DNA of 64,000 nt from Methanothermobacter tenebrarum. GTDB lineage: Archaea > Methanobacteriota > Methanobacteria > Methanobacteriales > DSM-23052. The notes under the pieces are model-generated. The model was not told the origin of the DNA. It ran no database searches and saw only the letters and a program-made list of their open reading frames with translations. The stretch spans positions 1,112,501-1,176,500 of the forward strand of contig NZ_AP025698.1 of assembly GCF_023167465.1 (NCBI RefSeq), in the 5' to 3' direction. Both the position numbers and the translations under genes were made by a program. Of the stretch, positions 15,921 to 24,941 are shown one piece after another; position 1 is the first letter of the stretch; each line of letters starts with the position of its first letter.

Positions 15921-16958
15921 ATGGGGGGGATAATATTGGGAGACAATTTGAGGGTTTCTTCCTCAATCCTGGATTTGGCAGAGGGTGCATGTGGTATATG
16001 TCACAGGGTCCTCGAGGAACTTTCAAACCATGGTATAATAGGGGAGTCAAATGAATGTTTTGAGGGTGTGGACGCTAGACTAGTTAATAGCATGGGGGAA
16101 ACCATAGGGGATGGTAGAGATATAACCTGGGCCCCGGCCATACTCCGGGCAGAGATAGACGCTGATATCATCCCAGAGGATACAGCAGGAGACATAGAGG
16201 GTGTCCTGACGAAGAAGGCCGATCTTAGGAGAGTGGCTGGGATGTCAGGTTATGGGAGGGTTGTGACATCCGCGGGTCTGATAATATCCCATATCTGGGA
16301 AAATGGCGGGTACGTGGAGGTTAAAAGGGATGGTATAGGTGTCAGGGCGATATTCTATGACAAGGATGGTGATGAGATCTCAAATTCCGTCACAGGATTC
16401 TGTCCAGTCTGTGCGATAAACATATCAGCTGGGAGAGTCCCCAGTATAAGGCGTAAAATAGCAGAGCAATTAAAAGGATCCAAGAACACAGGCCAGATAA
16501 AATATGAAAGGGGCATCCTAAATAGGATCAGGTGGAAAAACAGGAGAATATACACCGACCTAATCGAAGATGATAAGATTATAGGTAGGAACTGGGGCTG
16601 TTGCATAGCATATTCCACTGTAAGGGCTGAGATAGCGGCTGGATTAGGGAGTAAAAAATGGAATAGGATATTTAAACACTACTGCGATCAATGCCCCCTC
16701 AAACATTGTTGGATAGGGAAGGCCATGGGGGCCCTGGGGAACAAAGTACTCCACAGGATGAAAAACGTTAACGTAAGAGAGATTGTGAGAATGGAAGATT
16801 ATATAACAGTAGATATTATGGATGATAACAAGAGGGTAGGTTATGGTATAGGGACCCTCTGTTCATTGAGCGCCTCTGTGAACGCTCTTATGAGATCAGA
16901 TGCCATCAAAATCTTGAAACCAACACCCGCTGAAGGATTCCCATACAAAGAAGGGTGA
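15921..16958 (+). CDS. Cys-rich conserved methanogen protein of unknown function
   Basis: A 345-residue soluble protein I do not recognise by name. Four Cys clusters stand out: ACGICHRVLEE near the N-terminus, GFCPVCAI about the middle, NWGCCIAYS, and HYCDQCPLKHC, enough for metal or Fe-S binding. It precedes methanogenesis marker 8 by 4 nt and is certainly cotranscribed with it, so a role tied to methanogenesis enzymes or cofactors is plausible. ATG 15921 has no ribosome binding site. TTG at 15936, six nt after GGGGGGAT, is the likelier start. The tandem TATA unit lies just upstream. Confidence 0.72.
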   Translation: MGGIILGDNLRVSSSILDLAEGACGICHRVLEELSNHGIIGESNECFEGVDARLVNSMGETIGDGRDITWAPAILRAEIDADIIPEDTAGDIEGVLTKKADLRRVAGMSGYGRVVTSAGLIISHIWENGGYVEVKRDGIGVRAIFYDKDGDEISNSVTGFCPVCAINISAGRVPSIRRKIAEQLKGSKNTGQIKYERGILNRIRWKNRRIYTDLIEDDKIIGRNWGCCIAYSTVRAEIAAGLGSKKWNRIFKHYCDQCPLKHCWIGKAMGALGNKVLHRMKNVNVREIVRMEDYITVDIMDDNKRVGYGIGTLCSLSASVNALMRSDAIKILKPTPAEGFPYKEG

Positions 16959-16962
16959 AAGA

Positions 16963-17778
16963 ATGGATGAGCATATCATAGAAGCCCTGGGAAGGACCCG
17001 GATCATTATAAGGGATGGTAGGATAGTCTCACTCGGAGAGCCCATGATAAAATACTGTCCACTATTCCACAAATATAGGAGCATCAAGGAACTAAACAAG
17101 GAAACTATACGTGAAAATATAGAATTCAGGATAAAAGATTTTGGGATGTGCACCCCTGAGAGAGAACTTAGGATGAGGGATTTCCTTTCATTTGGGGTTT
17201 CCGAGATAATCTCAACACTACTCGAAGAGGATATGATAGACTGTGCGGTGATGGTATGTGAAGGGGCTGGGACAGTCATAATAACTGAGCCAGAATTCGC
17301 ACAGGGAGTGGGTGGGAGAATCTCCGGAATAGTAAAGACAAGCCCCATAAAAAGGATCATAGAAGAACTCGGAGAAGAAAACGTACTAGAACCAGACACC
17401 GGGAGGATAGACCAGTTAATGGGTGTTAAAAAAGCTCTAAGCCAAGGATACTATTCCATGGCTGTTACGGTAGCCGATGTAGAAGATGCAGTTAAAATAA
17501 GGAAATTAGATGGGAAAATTTACATCTTCGCCGTTCACCTTACCGGTATAACAAAAAAAGAAGCTGAAATACTCTTCCAAAATGCTGATATCATAACATC
17601 CTGCGCCTCAAAACACATACGCCACATTGGCGATAAAAAGGCACTATTCAAAGCAGGATATTCAATACCAATATACGCCGCCACAAAAGCCGGTGAAAAG
17701 TTCATAAAAAAGAGGATAGAGAAGATAGGCGGCCTCAAAGAAAAGAAAAACCCCCCATTACCATATCCACTCATCTAA
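16963..17778 (+). CDS. Methanogenesis marker protein 8 (DUF2099)
   Basis: A 271-residue protein matching the family found almost only in methanogens, from MDEHIIEALGRTRIIIRDGRI through YCPLFHKYRSI to the C-terminal IGGLKEKKNPPLPYPL. Conserved Cys residues sit in KYCPLFHK, FGMCTPERE, MVCEGAGTV and ITSCASKHI. Biochemical function is not established. A GGGTGAAAG site precedes the ATG. It ends the two-gene operon and is followed by a C-tract/T-run/G-tract terminator-like element shared with the opposing CBS gene. Confidence 0.88.
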   Translation: MDEHIIEALGRTRIIIRDGRIVSLGEPMIKYCPLFHKYRSIKELNKETIRENIEFRIKDFGMCTPERELRMRDFLSFGVSEIISTLLEEDMIDCAVMVCEGAGTVIITEPEFAQGVGGRISGIVKTSPIKRIIEELGEENVLEPDTGRIDQLMGVKKALSQGYYSMAVTVADVEDAVKIRKLDGKIYIFAVHLTGITKKEAEILFQNADIITSCASKHIRHIGDKKALFKAGYSIPIYAATKAGEKFIKKRIEKIGGLKEKKNPPLPYPLI

Positions 17779-17785
17779 AACTATC

Positions 17786-17801
17786 CCCCTTTTTTTAGGG
17801 G
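17786..17801. terminator. Terminator-like T run between convergent genes
   Basis: CCCC, then seven T residues (17790-17796), then AGGGG, forming a short inverted repeat between the stops of the marker 8 gene and the CBS gene. On the plus strand the T run fits an archaeal terminator. Confidence 0.5.
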
Positions 17802-18187
17802 CAGTCATCTTCTATATGATCAGCCACGGCTTTTATCACACAACTCTGGGTTATAAGACCCAATAATCTCCCATCCTCCACCACAGGGATCCTCTGATAG
17901 CCAGTCTCCACCATTATCTTACTTATACTACCAATAGGCGTGTTCTTGTCAACCACAACAAGATCCCGGCTCATAATATCCTTCACTTTAAGTTTAAGAG
18001 CTTCACTACCAGCCAATAATATATCCCTATGTGTTATGAAACCAACAAGCTTATCCCCCTCAACCACAGGCACCCCACCAATATTAGCCCGGACCATCTT
18101 CAACTTCGCAGCCGCCACAGACTCCTCTGGTTTCACCACAATAACATCCCTTATCATAATATCCTTCGCACGAAGTTTCCGTATCAT
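17795..18187 (-). CDS. Paired CBS-domain protein
   Basis: A 130-residue protein made of two CBS motifs in tandem (RAKDIMIRDVIVVKPEESV...GGVPVVEGDKLVGFITHRDIL, then KVKDIMSRDLVVVDKNTPI...RIPVVEDGRLLGLITQ). Such Bateman modules bind adenosyl nucleotides and regulate partners; the partner is unknown. An in-frame ATG at 18211 lies inside a TATA-like TTTAATATATGA on the minus strand, about 25 nt before the ATG at 18187. The latter is therefore chosen, with leaderless translation. It is divergent from thiC. Confidence 0.85.
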   Translation of the reverse strand: MIRKLRAKDIMIRDVIVVKPEESVAAAKLKMVRANIGGVPVVEGDKLVGFITHRDILLAGSEALKLKVKDIMSRDLVVVDKNTPIGSISKIMVETGYQRIPVVEDGRLLGLITQSCVIKAVADHIEDDCP

Positions 18188-18235
18188 AAACTTATTTGTG
18201 TTCCAAATCATATATTAAAGGTGAGGGGATCCAAA

Positions 18236-19510
18236 GTGACTCAAATGGAAGAAGCAAGAAAAGGCAACACAACACCCCAAATAGAAGAAGTGGCCAAATC
18301 TGAAAATTATAAGATCCATAAGATCATGAAAAGAGTAGCAGAAGGGAGAATCGTCATACCATCAAACCCAATCCATGATCCAATCCCATGCGGGATAGGT
18401 GAAGGCCTATCCACGAAAATAAACGCTAACATCGGATCATCCCCCAGGTTGGAGGATCCCGAACTGGAAATTAAAAAATCACTCGTCGCCGTCCAATACG
18501 GAGCAGACACCATAATGGATCTGAGCACAGGACCAAAACTATCCAAGATAAGAAAAACCATCCTAGAAAAGGTGGACGTACCAGTCGGCACAGTACCCAT
18601 CTACGAGGCTGGCATAAAAGCCGCCCAACCAAATAACGGTTCAATAGTCGACATGGACGAAGACAACATATTCAATACAATAGAAAAACAGGCAAAAGAC
18701 GGAGTCGACTTCATGACAGTCCACGCTGGCATAACACTCGACACAGTGGAAAAATTAGAAAGATCAGAGAGGATCATGGGGATGGTGAGCAGAGGAGGAG
18801 TGTTCCTCGCCACATGGATGAAACATAACAAGAGAGAGAATCCACTCTACTCAAACTACGAATACCTCCTCGAAATAGCCCACGAATATGATGTCACACT
18901 CAGCCTCGGCGATGGACTGAGACCAGGCTGCCTAGCAGACGCATCAGACACCCCACAACTACAAGAACTAATCACACTAGGAGAACTGGTTGAAAAAGCC
19001 AGAGAAACCAAAGTACAATGCATGGTAGAAGGGCCAGGACATGTCCCAATAGATCAAATTCCCGCGAATATGAAAATCCAGAAGACAATCTGTAAAGGAG
19101 CCCCATTCTACGTCCTAGGTCCCATAGTAACTGACATGGCCCCAGGATACGATCATATAAGCGCGGCCATTGGAGGGGCTATAGCAGCCTATCATGGAGC
19201 AGATTTCATCTGCTATGTCACACCAGCAGAACACCTAACCATACCCGGTGTAAAAGAGGTTAAGGAGGGTGTTATAGCATCAAAGATAGCTGCACAGGCA
19301 GCCGACTCCGCTAATAGGATGTTGAGGGCGTGGAACATGGAATTAGAGATGGCAAGGGCAAGGAAAAACTTCAACTGGGAGAGGCAATTTGAACTAGCAT
19401 TCGACCACGAAAAACCCAGAAAATATAGAATGCAATGCCCAGTTGAAGAAGAAGACATGTGCTCAATGTGTGGCGAATACTGCGCCCTAAGACTCTTCAA
19501 AAAACAATAA
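18236..19510 (+). CDS. thiC: Phosphomethylpyrimidine synthase ThiC
   Basis: A 424-residue radical SAM enzyme converting aminoimidazole ribotide to hydroxymethylpyrimidine phosphate for thiamine. Signature segments are GADTIMDLSTG, DFMTVHAGI and GDGLRPGC, and the C-terminal Fe-S motif CSMCGEYC (CX2CX4C) is present. The short archaeal form lacks the bacterial N-terminal domain. The start is GTG 18236, after AGGTGAGGGGAT. The frame is open further upstream only through the divergent CBS gene. No thi-box riboswitch is visible in the 48-nt spacer. Confidence 0.96.
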   Translation: MTQMEEARKGNTTPQIEEVAKSENYKIHKIMKRVAEGRIVIPSNPIHDPIPCGIGEGLSTKINANIGSSPRLEDPELEIKKSLVAVQYGADTIMDLSTGPKLSKIRKTILEKVDVPVGTVPIYEAGIKAAQPNNGSIVDMDEDNIFNTIEKQAKDGVDFMTVHAGITLDTVEKLERSERIMGMVSRGGVFLATWMKHNKRENPLYSNYEYLLEIAHEYDVTLSLGDGLRPGCLADASDTPQLQELITLGELVEKARETKVQCMVEGPGHVPIDQIPANMKIQKTICKGAPFYVLGPIVTDMAPGYDHISAAIGGAIAAYHGADFICYVTPAEHLTIPGVKEVKEGVIASKIAAQAADSANRMLRAWNMELEMARARKNFNWERQFELAFDHEKPRKYRMQCPVEEEDMCSMCGEYCALRLFKKQ

Positions 19511-19535
19511 AACCCCCCAAGTTAAGGGGATGATT

Positions 19536-21191
19536 ATGGAATACAAAAATTTAGCTAAACTCTATAACAGGCTAGAATCAACAACCAAAAGACTAGAAAA
19601 GACCGTTATAATAGCCGATTTCCTCAAAAAGACAGACACCAAACTTCTACCAATAGTAACCCTACTCCTTCTAGGTCGTGTTTTCCCAACCTGGAGCGAA
19701 GAAGAACTCGGAATCGGCCCAAAACTTCTAATGAAAGCAATATCAACAGTCACTGGTGTGAGTGTTGATGAAATAGAAGAAAAAATCCGCGAAGAAGGCG
19801 ACATTGGCAAAGCAAGCGAAGTACTATTCAAAAGAAAAGCCCAAGTAACATTCACTCCACAACCCCTCACAGTCAAAAAAGTCTATAAAGACCTTAGAAA
19901 ATTGGCATCCATAACAGGACCCGGAGCCCAATCAAAAAAGATAAACATACTCCTCGGCATCTTCTCATTAGCCTCCCCAATCGAAGCCAAATATATAACA
20001 AGAACAATACTCGAGGAATTAAGGGTGGGGGCTGGTGAGGGTATTATAAGCGACGCCATCTCACTAGCATTCAACATCGACAAAGAAGTTGTTGAAAGAG
20101 CCTACATGCTCACCAACGACCTCGGGATGGTGGCCAAGGTCGCCAAGAGTGAAGGCGAAGCCGGACTCCGCAGACTCTCACTAGAACCCGGAAGACCAGT
20201 GAAACCAATGCTAGCCCAACTGGCAGAAAGCATAGAATCCGCCATAGAAGAACTGGGGGAGGCCCTCTGCGAAACCAAATATGATGGTGTGCGAGTCCAA
20301 ATACACAGAAAAGGTGATGAAATCCTCGTATTCACTCGCAGATTAGAAAATATAAGCAACGCGGTCCCTGAGATCATCAAACGCGTGGAAAAGGCCCTAC
20401 CAGGTGAAGATTTTATAGTGGAGGGGGAAATCATCGTAAACATTGAAGGAAGACCAGGCTCCTTCCAGTACATCCTCCAAAGAGTGAAAAGAAAATACGA
20501 CATCGAAGAGATGATAACCAGAATACCACTAACACTCTACCTCTTCGACATATTATATTATAGGAAGCCCCTAATAGACGAAACCTTCAAAGAACGGCGC
20601 AAGATCCTAGAATCCATAATCAAGCCCATAAAAGGTAAAATAGAATTAAGTAAACAAATAAGCGTCAACACCGAGAACATCAAGGATGGTAAACTACTCT
20701 TCAAGGAATCTATAAAAGAAGGACATGAGGGTATAATGATAAAAGATCCAAACGCACCTTACATACCAGGGATACGGGGTAAAAAGATGCTCAAATACAA
20801 GGCAGAACCCGAAAGCCTGGATTTAGTGGTTATTGGTGGAACATACGGCAAAGGAAAACGCGCACACCTTGTAGGATCATATCTTCTAGCTGCAAGGGAT
20901 GATGAAACCGGTGAACTGAAGACAGTAGCACATGCTGCAACAGGCCTAGATGATAAAACCCTCAAAGAACTCACAGAAAGACTGAAGAAGATAACGATAG
21001 AAGAAAAGGGGGGGAAAATCAAAGTAAAACCTGAGATAATCCTAGAAGTAGCATATAGTGAAATAGTCAAAAGCCCAGAATATGAAAGCGGATACTCCCT
21101 CCGATTTCCAGTTGTGAAAAGGATAAGAGACGACCTCAGCCTAGAAGACGTTGACACCATAAAACGTATAGAATCACTCTTCAAACCATGA
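19536..21191 (+). CDS. lig: ATP-dependent DNA ligase
   Basis: A 551-residue replicative ligase sealing Okazaki fragments and repair nicks. The DNA-binding N-terminal domain covers residues about 1-200, followed by nucleotidyltransferase motif I CETKYDGVRVQIH (adenylated Lys), motif III LFDILYY, motif IV GHEGIMIKDPNAPY and motif V KMLKYKAE, with an OB fold at the C-terminus. ATG 19536 is chosen because GGGGATGATT sits at normal spacing; the ATG at 19530 abuts it. A CCCC/GGGG hairpin (19515-19529) includes the ribosome binding site. It lies 25 nt downstream of thiC. Confidence 0.96.
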   Translation: MEYKNLAKLYNRLESTTKRLEKTVIIADFLKKTDTKLLPIVTLLLLGRVFPTWSEEELGIGPKLLMKAISTVTGVSVDEIEEKIREEGDIGKASEVLFKRKAQVTFTPQPLTVKKVYKDLRKLASITGPGAQSKKINILLGIFSLASPIEAKYITRTILEELRVGAGEGIISDAISLAFNIDKEVVERAYMLTNDLGMVAKVAKSEGEAGLRRLSLEPGRPVKPMLAQLAESIESAIEELGEALCETKYDGVRVQIHRKGDEILVFTRRLENISNAVPEIIKRVEKALPGEDFIVEGEIIVNIEGRPGSFQYILQRVKRKYDIEEMITRIPLTLYLFDILYYRKPLIDETFKERRKILESIIKPIKGKIELSKQISVNTENIKDGKLLFKESIKEGHEGIMIKDPNAPYIPGIRGKKMLKYKAEPESLDLVVIGGTYGKGKRAHLVGSYLLAARDDETGELKTVAHAATGLDDKTLKELTERLKKITIEEKGGKIKVKPEIILEVAYSEIVKSPEYESGYSLRFPVVKRIRDDLSLEDVDTIKRIESLFKP

Positions 21192-21283
21192 ACATTCCCC
21201 CATATACTACAATTTTCCTAAATTCAACCACGAAGGATGGCCAGGCCACAAAATATAATAATACTTAACAGCCCATCATTAAT

Positions 21284-21682
21284 ATGGTGTTTATGGAAGA
21301 TGAGAAGATATTTAAGATTGTCATTTTCATAGCATTAGTGGGCCTTATAGGGATGATAATATCAGCGGGTAGTATCACACCACGGGAAATTAAAATAAAA
21401 GAAATAAACAGGGGCATGATCGATGAAAAAGTCACAGTAACAGGTTTAGTGGAGGAGATAAAAAATTCAAGAACCGGTAAAGCATCATTCATCACATTAA
21501 ATGACGGTACCGGGAAGATAACAATTGTAATCTTCCAATCAGTGAAAAACGAGATTGAAAGATCCAACCTGCCCATAGAAATGCTAAAATACAGAAAAAT
21601 AAAAATCACAGGGAAAATAACAGAATACAAGGGCTCAATGGAGATCATACTTGAAGAGCCACAAAACCTAAAAATATTATAG
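21284..21682 (+). CDS. Membrane-anchored OB-fold nucleic-acid-binding protein
   Basis: A 132-residue protein with one N-terminal membrane segment (about 11-29, IVIFIALVGLIGMIISAGS) and an OB-fold domain of the tRNA-anticodon/RPA type (KVTVTGLVEEIKNSRTGKA ... FITLNDGTGKITIVIF ... KIKITGKITEYKGSMEI). The ligand could be nucleic acid or another polymer. A TATA-like AAATATAAT lies about 26 nt before ATG 21284, suggesting a leaderless mRNA. ATG 21293 is an alternative. The glycosyltransferase gene follows within about 30 nt. Confidence 0.75.
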   Translation: MVFMEDEKIFKIVIFIALVGLIGMIISAGSITPREIKIKEINRGMIDEKVTVTGLVEEIKNSRTGKASFITLNDGTGKITIVIFQSVKNEIERSNLPIEMLKYRKIKITGKITEYKGSMEIILEEPQNLKIL

Positions 21683-21713
21683 ACTAATGACAATTATCCG
21701 TGGGGTGAAAACC

Positions 21714-23105
21714 TTGGACTATCCTGGAAAATCGGCTTTTAACAAGTTCATAGTATTCATACCAGCCCTCGCATTCACACTAGCATTAATACCCACAATA
21801 AAATATAACTGGCCATTAAGCTGGGACATCTACTATCATATACATAATATGAAACTTTACAGTGAAGGTATACTCTTCTGGGATAGTCTAACCGCAGCCC
21901 CCTATGGGAGGCCCATATTTTATCCCCCACTCTTCCACCTATTCCTCTTATCCATTGTGAAAATTTTGAATATCAGCCCCTTTTTGGCTGCGAGGCTAAT
22001 ACAACCATTTTTAGCATTTTTCGGGGTTTTTTCGTTTTCTTATATTTCGAGAAAATTTTATGGGAACATTATAGGATTCCTCACAGGCTTATTCATCATC
22101 TCAAGCCCCCTGTTCCAGAGGATGATCGTCCCAATCCCAGAATCCATGGCAGTGATACTCCTACCCGTCCTCGTCTATTTTTATTATCTTGCAATTAAAA
22201 AAGGCGAAAATAAATATGCCATAGTAGCTGGTTTCCTATGGGGCCTAGTTCTCCTCACCCACCTATTATCAGCCCTCATAATATTATCCGTGATAACAGT
22301 TACAACCATACTCCTGAAAATCAAGGGCGAAAAAAACCTCAAAGGATACTGGATCATTATAATAGCAGGTTTAATCACAAGTAGTCCCTGGTTAATCCCC
22401 CTCCTCATAAAATACGGTTTTGTATTCAGATCACCACCAACACAAGCATTACCACTTAAAAGTTATATACAACTTATAGGTCCCATCCCATTCTTCCTAG
22501 CATTGGTAGGTCTCATCAACATCCTATGGAACCGTGAAAAAAAGAATATCATAATACTCTCCTGGTTTATCAGCGTGACATTCATAAGTGTAATCTATAT
22601 ATTCGGCGTTAATGTAATCACCGAAAGAATAATCTACTTCAACCTGTTCCCAGTAGCAGTACTTGCAAGTTTATCCATAAAAGCCCTAAATTTCGAGAAA
22701 AAAAAGTACACCCTCCTCCTGTTGATGATAATGGTCCTATCATTGTATAACGGGTATGTAACTGCCAATTCCACGAAACCCTCCATCTCTGCCTCCGAGA
22801 TCCAGGTTGCAGAATGGTTCAAGTATCATGGAGATCATGAAAGAGTTGCTGTAACTGCAGATTATCATCTGGATCCCATAATAGTATCTATTTCAGATCA
22901 GCCAGTGGCTGCCGGAGGCTATGCACCCGGTACCGTTAAATCCATCAATGGGGATAAATACATAAGCGGAAAATTCACAAAAGAAGAAATGATACGAGAA
23001 AAAATAGGCTATATAGTCCTCAAAACTAATATGAACCCACCCCCATACTCAAGATTAGTATACACAAATAAGGACTTCAAAATCTACGAAGGGTTGATAA
23101 AATGA
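21714..23105 (+). CDS. GT-C type membrane glycosyltransferase
   Basis: A polytopic protein of about 463 residues with at least ten hydrophobic segments and a short C-terminal outer domain (VAEWFKYHGDHERVAVTAD...). The first outer loop carries SWDIYYHIHN, with the acidic residue typical of GT-C enzymes that use lipid-phosphate sugar donors, so it probably glycosylates a surface glycan or glycoprotein. TTG 21714 after GGGGTGAAAACC is preferred; an ATG 27 nt earlier has no ribosome binding site. Its end overlaps glmM paralogue 1 by 4 nt, linking it to sugar-phosphate supply. Confidence 0.78.
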   Translation: MDYPGKSAFNKFIVFIPALAFTLALIPTIKYNWPLSWDIYYHIHNMKLYSEGILFWDSLTAAPYGRPIFYPPLFHLFLLSIVKILNISPFLAARLIQPFLAFFGVFSFSYISRKFYGNIIGFLTGLFIISSPLFQRMIVPIPESMAVILLPVLVYFYYLAIKKGENKYAIVAGFLWGLVLLTHLLSALIILSVITVTTILLKIKGEKNLKGYWIIIIAGLITSSPWLIPLLIKYGFVFRSPPTQALPLKSYIQLIGPIPFFLALVGLINILWNREKKNIIILSWFISVTFISVIYIFGVNVITERIIYFNLFPVAVLASLSIKALNFEKKKYTLLLLMIMVLSLYNGYVTANSTKPSISASEIQVAEWFKYHGDHERVAVTADYHLDPIIVSISDQPVAAGGYAPGTVKSINGDKYISGKFTKEEMIREKIGYIVLKTNMNPPPYSRLVYTNKDFKIYEGLIK

Positions 23106-24469
23106 AGAAACTATTCGGCACTTTTGGCGTTAGAAGGATTGCGAATAAACAATTAACACCAGAATTCGCCTCAAGGCTTTCAGCAGCCTTCGGTTCGCTC
23201 ACAGATGGGAAAATTGCTGTGGGCGGTGATACAAGAACCTCCACCCCAATGATAAAACATGCTGTTATAGCAGGTCTCCTATCCACAGGATGTGATGTTG
23301 TAGACCTTGGGATCCTCCCAACCCCCACAGTACAGTATGCTGTTAGAAAATACTATGATGCAGGTGTTATCATCACAGCATCCCATAACCCCCCACAATA
23401 CAATGGGATAAAATTCGTCGATGAACATGGTATAGGAATCAAAGAAGAACTAGAAGAAAAGATAGAGAAAATCTTCTTCGAAGAAAAGGCTGAAAGAGTC
23501 CCATGGGATAGAATAGGCTCCACAACCAAGAACAGGAAGATTATCAGAGAATACATAGATGAGATTATAAAGAGAGTTGATGCCGATATCATAAGAGAGG
23601 CAAATTTTACTGTTGTAGTTGACTGCGGATCAGGGGCAGGCTCATATACAACACCATACCTTCTAAGAGAGCTCGGATGCGAAGTCTTATCATTGAATTG
23701 TCAACCAGACGGTTTTTTCCCCGGCCGAGACCCCGAACCAACCCCAAAAAACCTGAAAAATCTGATGGATATTGTTAAAACCAGCGGAGCGGATCTTGGC
23801 ATGGCCCATGATGGCGACGCCGACAGGACAATCTGTATAGATGAAAAAGGAGATTTCATCTTCGGCGATAAAACCTTTGCATTAGTAGAGAAGAAAATGT
23901 TACAAGAAAACAAAGGAGGCTTGATCGTAACCACCGTAGCAACCACTTCAGCCATTTATGACATCGCAAAAGAAAACAATGGAAAGGTTATAACAACCCC
24001 AGTAGGAGATCTAATCGTGGCAAGAACCCTAAAAGAGAAAAAAGGACTCTTCGGCGGCGAAGAAAATGGCGGCCTAATATTCCCAGATTTTGTATATGGC
24101 AGGGACGGGGCCCTCTCAGCCGCCAAGATACTCGAAATCATGGCAGAGGAAAACAAACCAATCTCCAAGCTCGTAGCCGAACTACCAAGATACTATTCTG
24201 AAAAGATGAAAATAGAATGTCCAGATGAACTTAAACCCAAGGTAATGGCCACCATCCAAAAAAAAGTTGAAAAAGATCCTAGCGTAGATAGAATAGACAC
24301 TACAGATGGTGTTAAAATATTCAAGGAAGACGGGTGGGTGATCATAAGACCATCAGGCACAGAACCAATATTCAGATGCTTCGCAGAGGCTAAAAGCCAA
24401 GAAAAGGCCACCCAAATGGCTAAATGGGGTATTAGCATCGTTAAAAGGTCAATTGATGAGATAGGATAG
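23102..24469 (+). CDS. Phosphohexomutase (GlmM-type), paralogue 1
   Basis: A 455-residue alpha-D-phosphohexomutase interconverting sugar 1- and 6-phosphates (phosphoglucosamine, mannose or glucose). The active serine loop is TASHNPP, the metal loop is DGDADR, the sugar-binding loop is GEENGG, and the phosphate loop is RPSGTEP. The distal loop GEENGG points to the GlmM/phosphomannomutase group, but the substrate cannot be fixed by eye. It is translationally coupled to the GT-C glycosyltransferase. A 116-nt stretch is almost identical to paralogue 2 at 34619. Confidence 0.9.
   Translation: MKKLFGTFGVRRIANKQLTPEFASRLSAAFGSLTDGKIAVGGDTRTSTPMIKHAVIAGLLSTGCDVVDLGILPTPTVQYAVRKYYDAGVIITASHNPPQYNGIKFVDEHGIGIKEELEEKIEKIFFEEKAERVPWDRIGSTTKNRKIIREYIDEIIKRVDADIIREANFTVVVDCGSGAGSYTTPYLLRELGCEVLSLNCQPDGFFPGRDPEPTPKNLKNLMDIVKTSGADLGMAHDGDADRTICIDEKGDFIFGDKTFALVEKKMLQENKGGLIVTTVATTSAIYDIAKENNGKVITTPVGDLIVARTLKEKKGLFGGEENGGLIFPDFVYGRDGALSAAKILEIMAEENKPISKLVAELPRYYSEKMKIECPDELKPKVMATIQKKVEKDPSVDRIDTTDGVKIFKEDGWVIIRPSGTEPIFRCFAEAKSQEKATQMAKWGISIVKRSIDEIG
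23664..23779 (+). repeat. Near-identical tract shared with the second phosphohexomutase gene
   Basis: These 116 nt match 35172-35287 with three mismatches, starting at AAGAGAGCTCGGATG and ending ATTGTTAAA. They encode the segment RELGCEVLSLNCQPDGFF and beyond. Flanking sequence of the two genes is much less alike, and silent positions are also identical, which suggests gene conversion. Confidence 0.85.
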
Positions 24470-24537
24470 AACCTCCAACAAGGAAACCCTTTTATAATAC
24501 CTCATCAAAAAGAAAATTCCGGTGGTTTTTCAGAAAA

Positions 24538-24932
24538 ATGAACTCCAAGTACATCTTATTGACCCTTGCAATTGATTATACTGATCCTAGTTAGGGGCAT
24601 ATTCTACTCTAGAGAAGAGCCGAAGGAGAATGTCACCCAAAACATCACAAAAACCCAGGAAGTCCAATACAATCAGACAACCACCACCCCGAGGATGATA
24701 TCCGCAGAAGAGGCTCAGAATATCGCAGCTGATTACATGGCCGCAAACCCTGCAGAATTTGGGAATACCACAGCCGGCACACCATCGCTAAAGGGTGGAG
24801 TATATTATGTTCCAGTAATTGTAACTACAAGTGAGGGACAACACCCACCAGGGACCATCGTAGCCCACATCCGAATAGATGCGAAAACAGGCACAATATT
24901 AGGCATAGAAACCAAAAAATGTACTAAAATAA
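24538..24932 (+). pseudogene. PepSY-domain membrane-anchored protein, disrupted by two indels
   Basis: A TATA element (TTTTATAATA, about 24490) and GGTGG ribosome binding site precede ATG 24538, which begins MNSKYILLTLAI and then stops. A one-base shift restores a hydrophobic anchor (LIILILVRGIF), a Thr/Asn-rich linker and a PepSY-like domain (MISAEEAQNIAADYMA ... YYVPVIV ... IRIDAKTGTILGIE). A second shift in a run of six A (24914-24919) would end the protein as ETKNVLK at 24932; without it the frame runs into the opposing aminotransferase gene. It is either a recent pseudogene or carries sequencing errors. PepSY domains often inhibit or chaperone peptidases. Confidence 0.6.
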
Positions 24933-24941
24933 GAAAAAATT

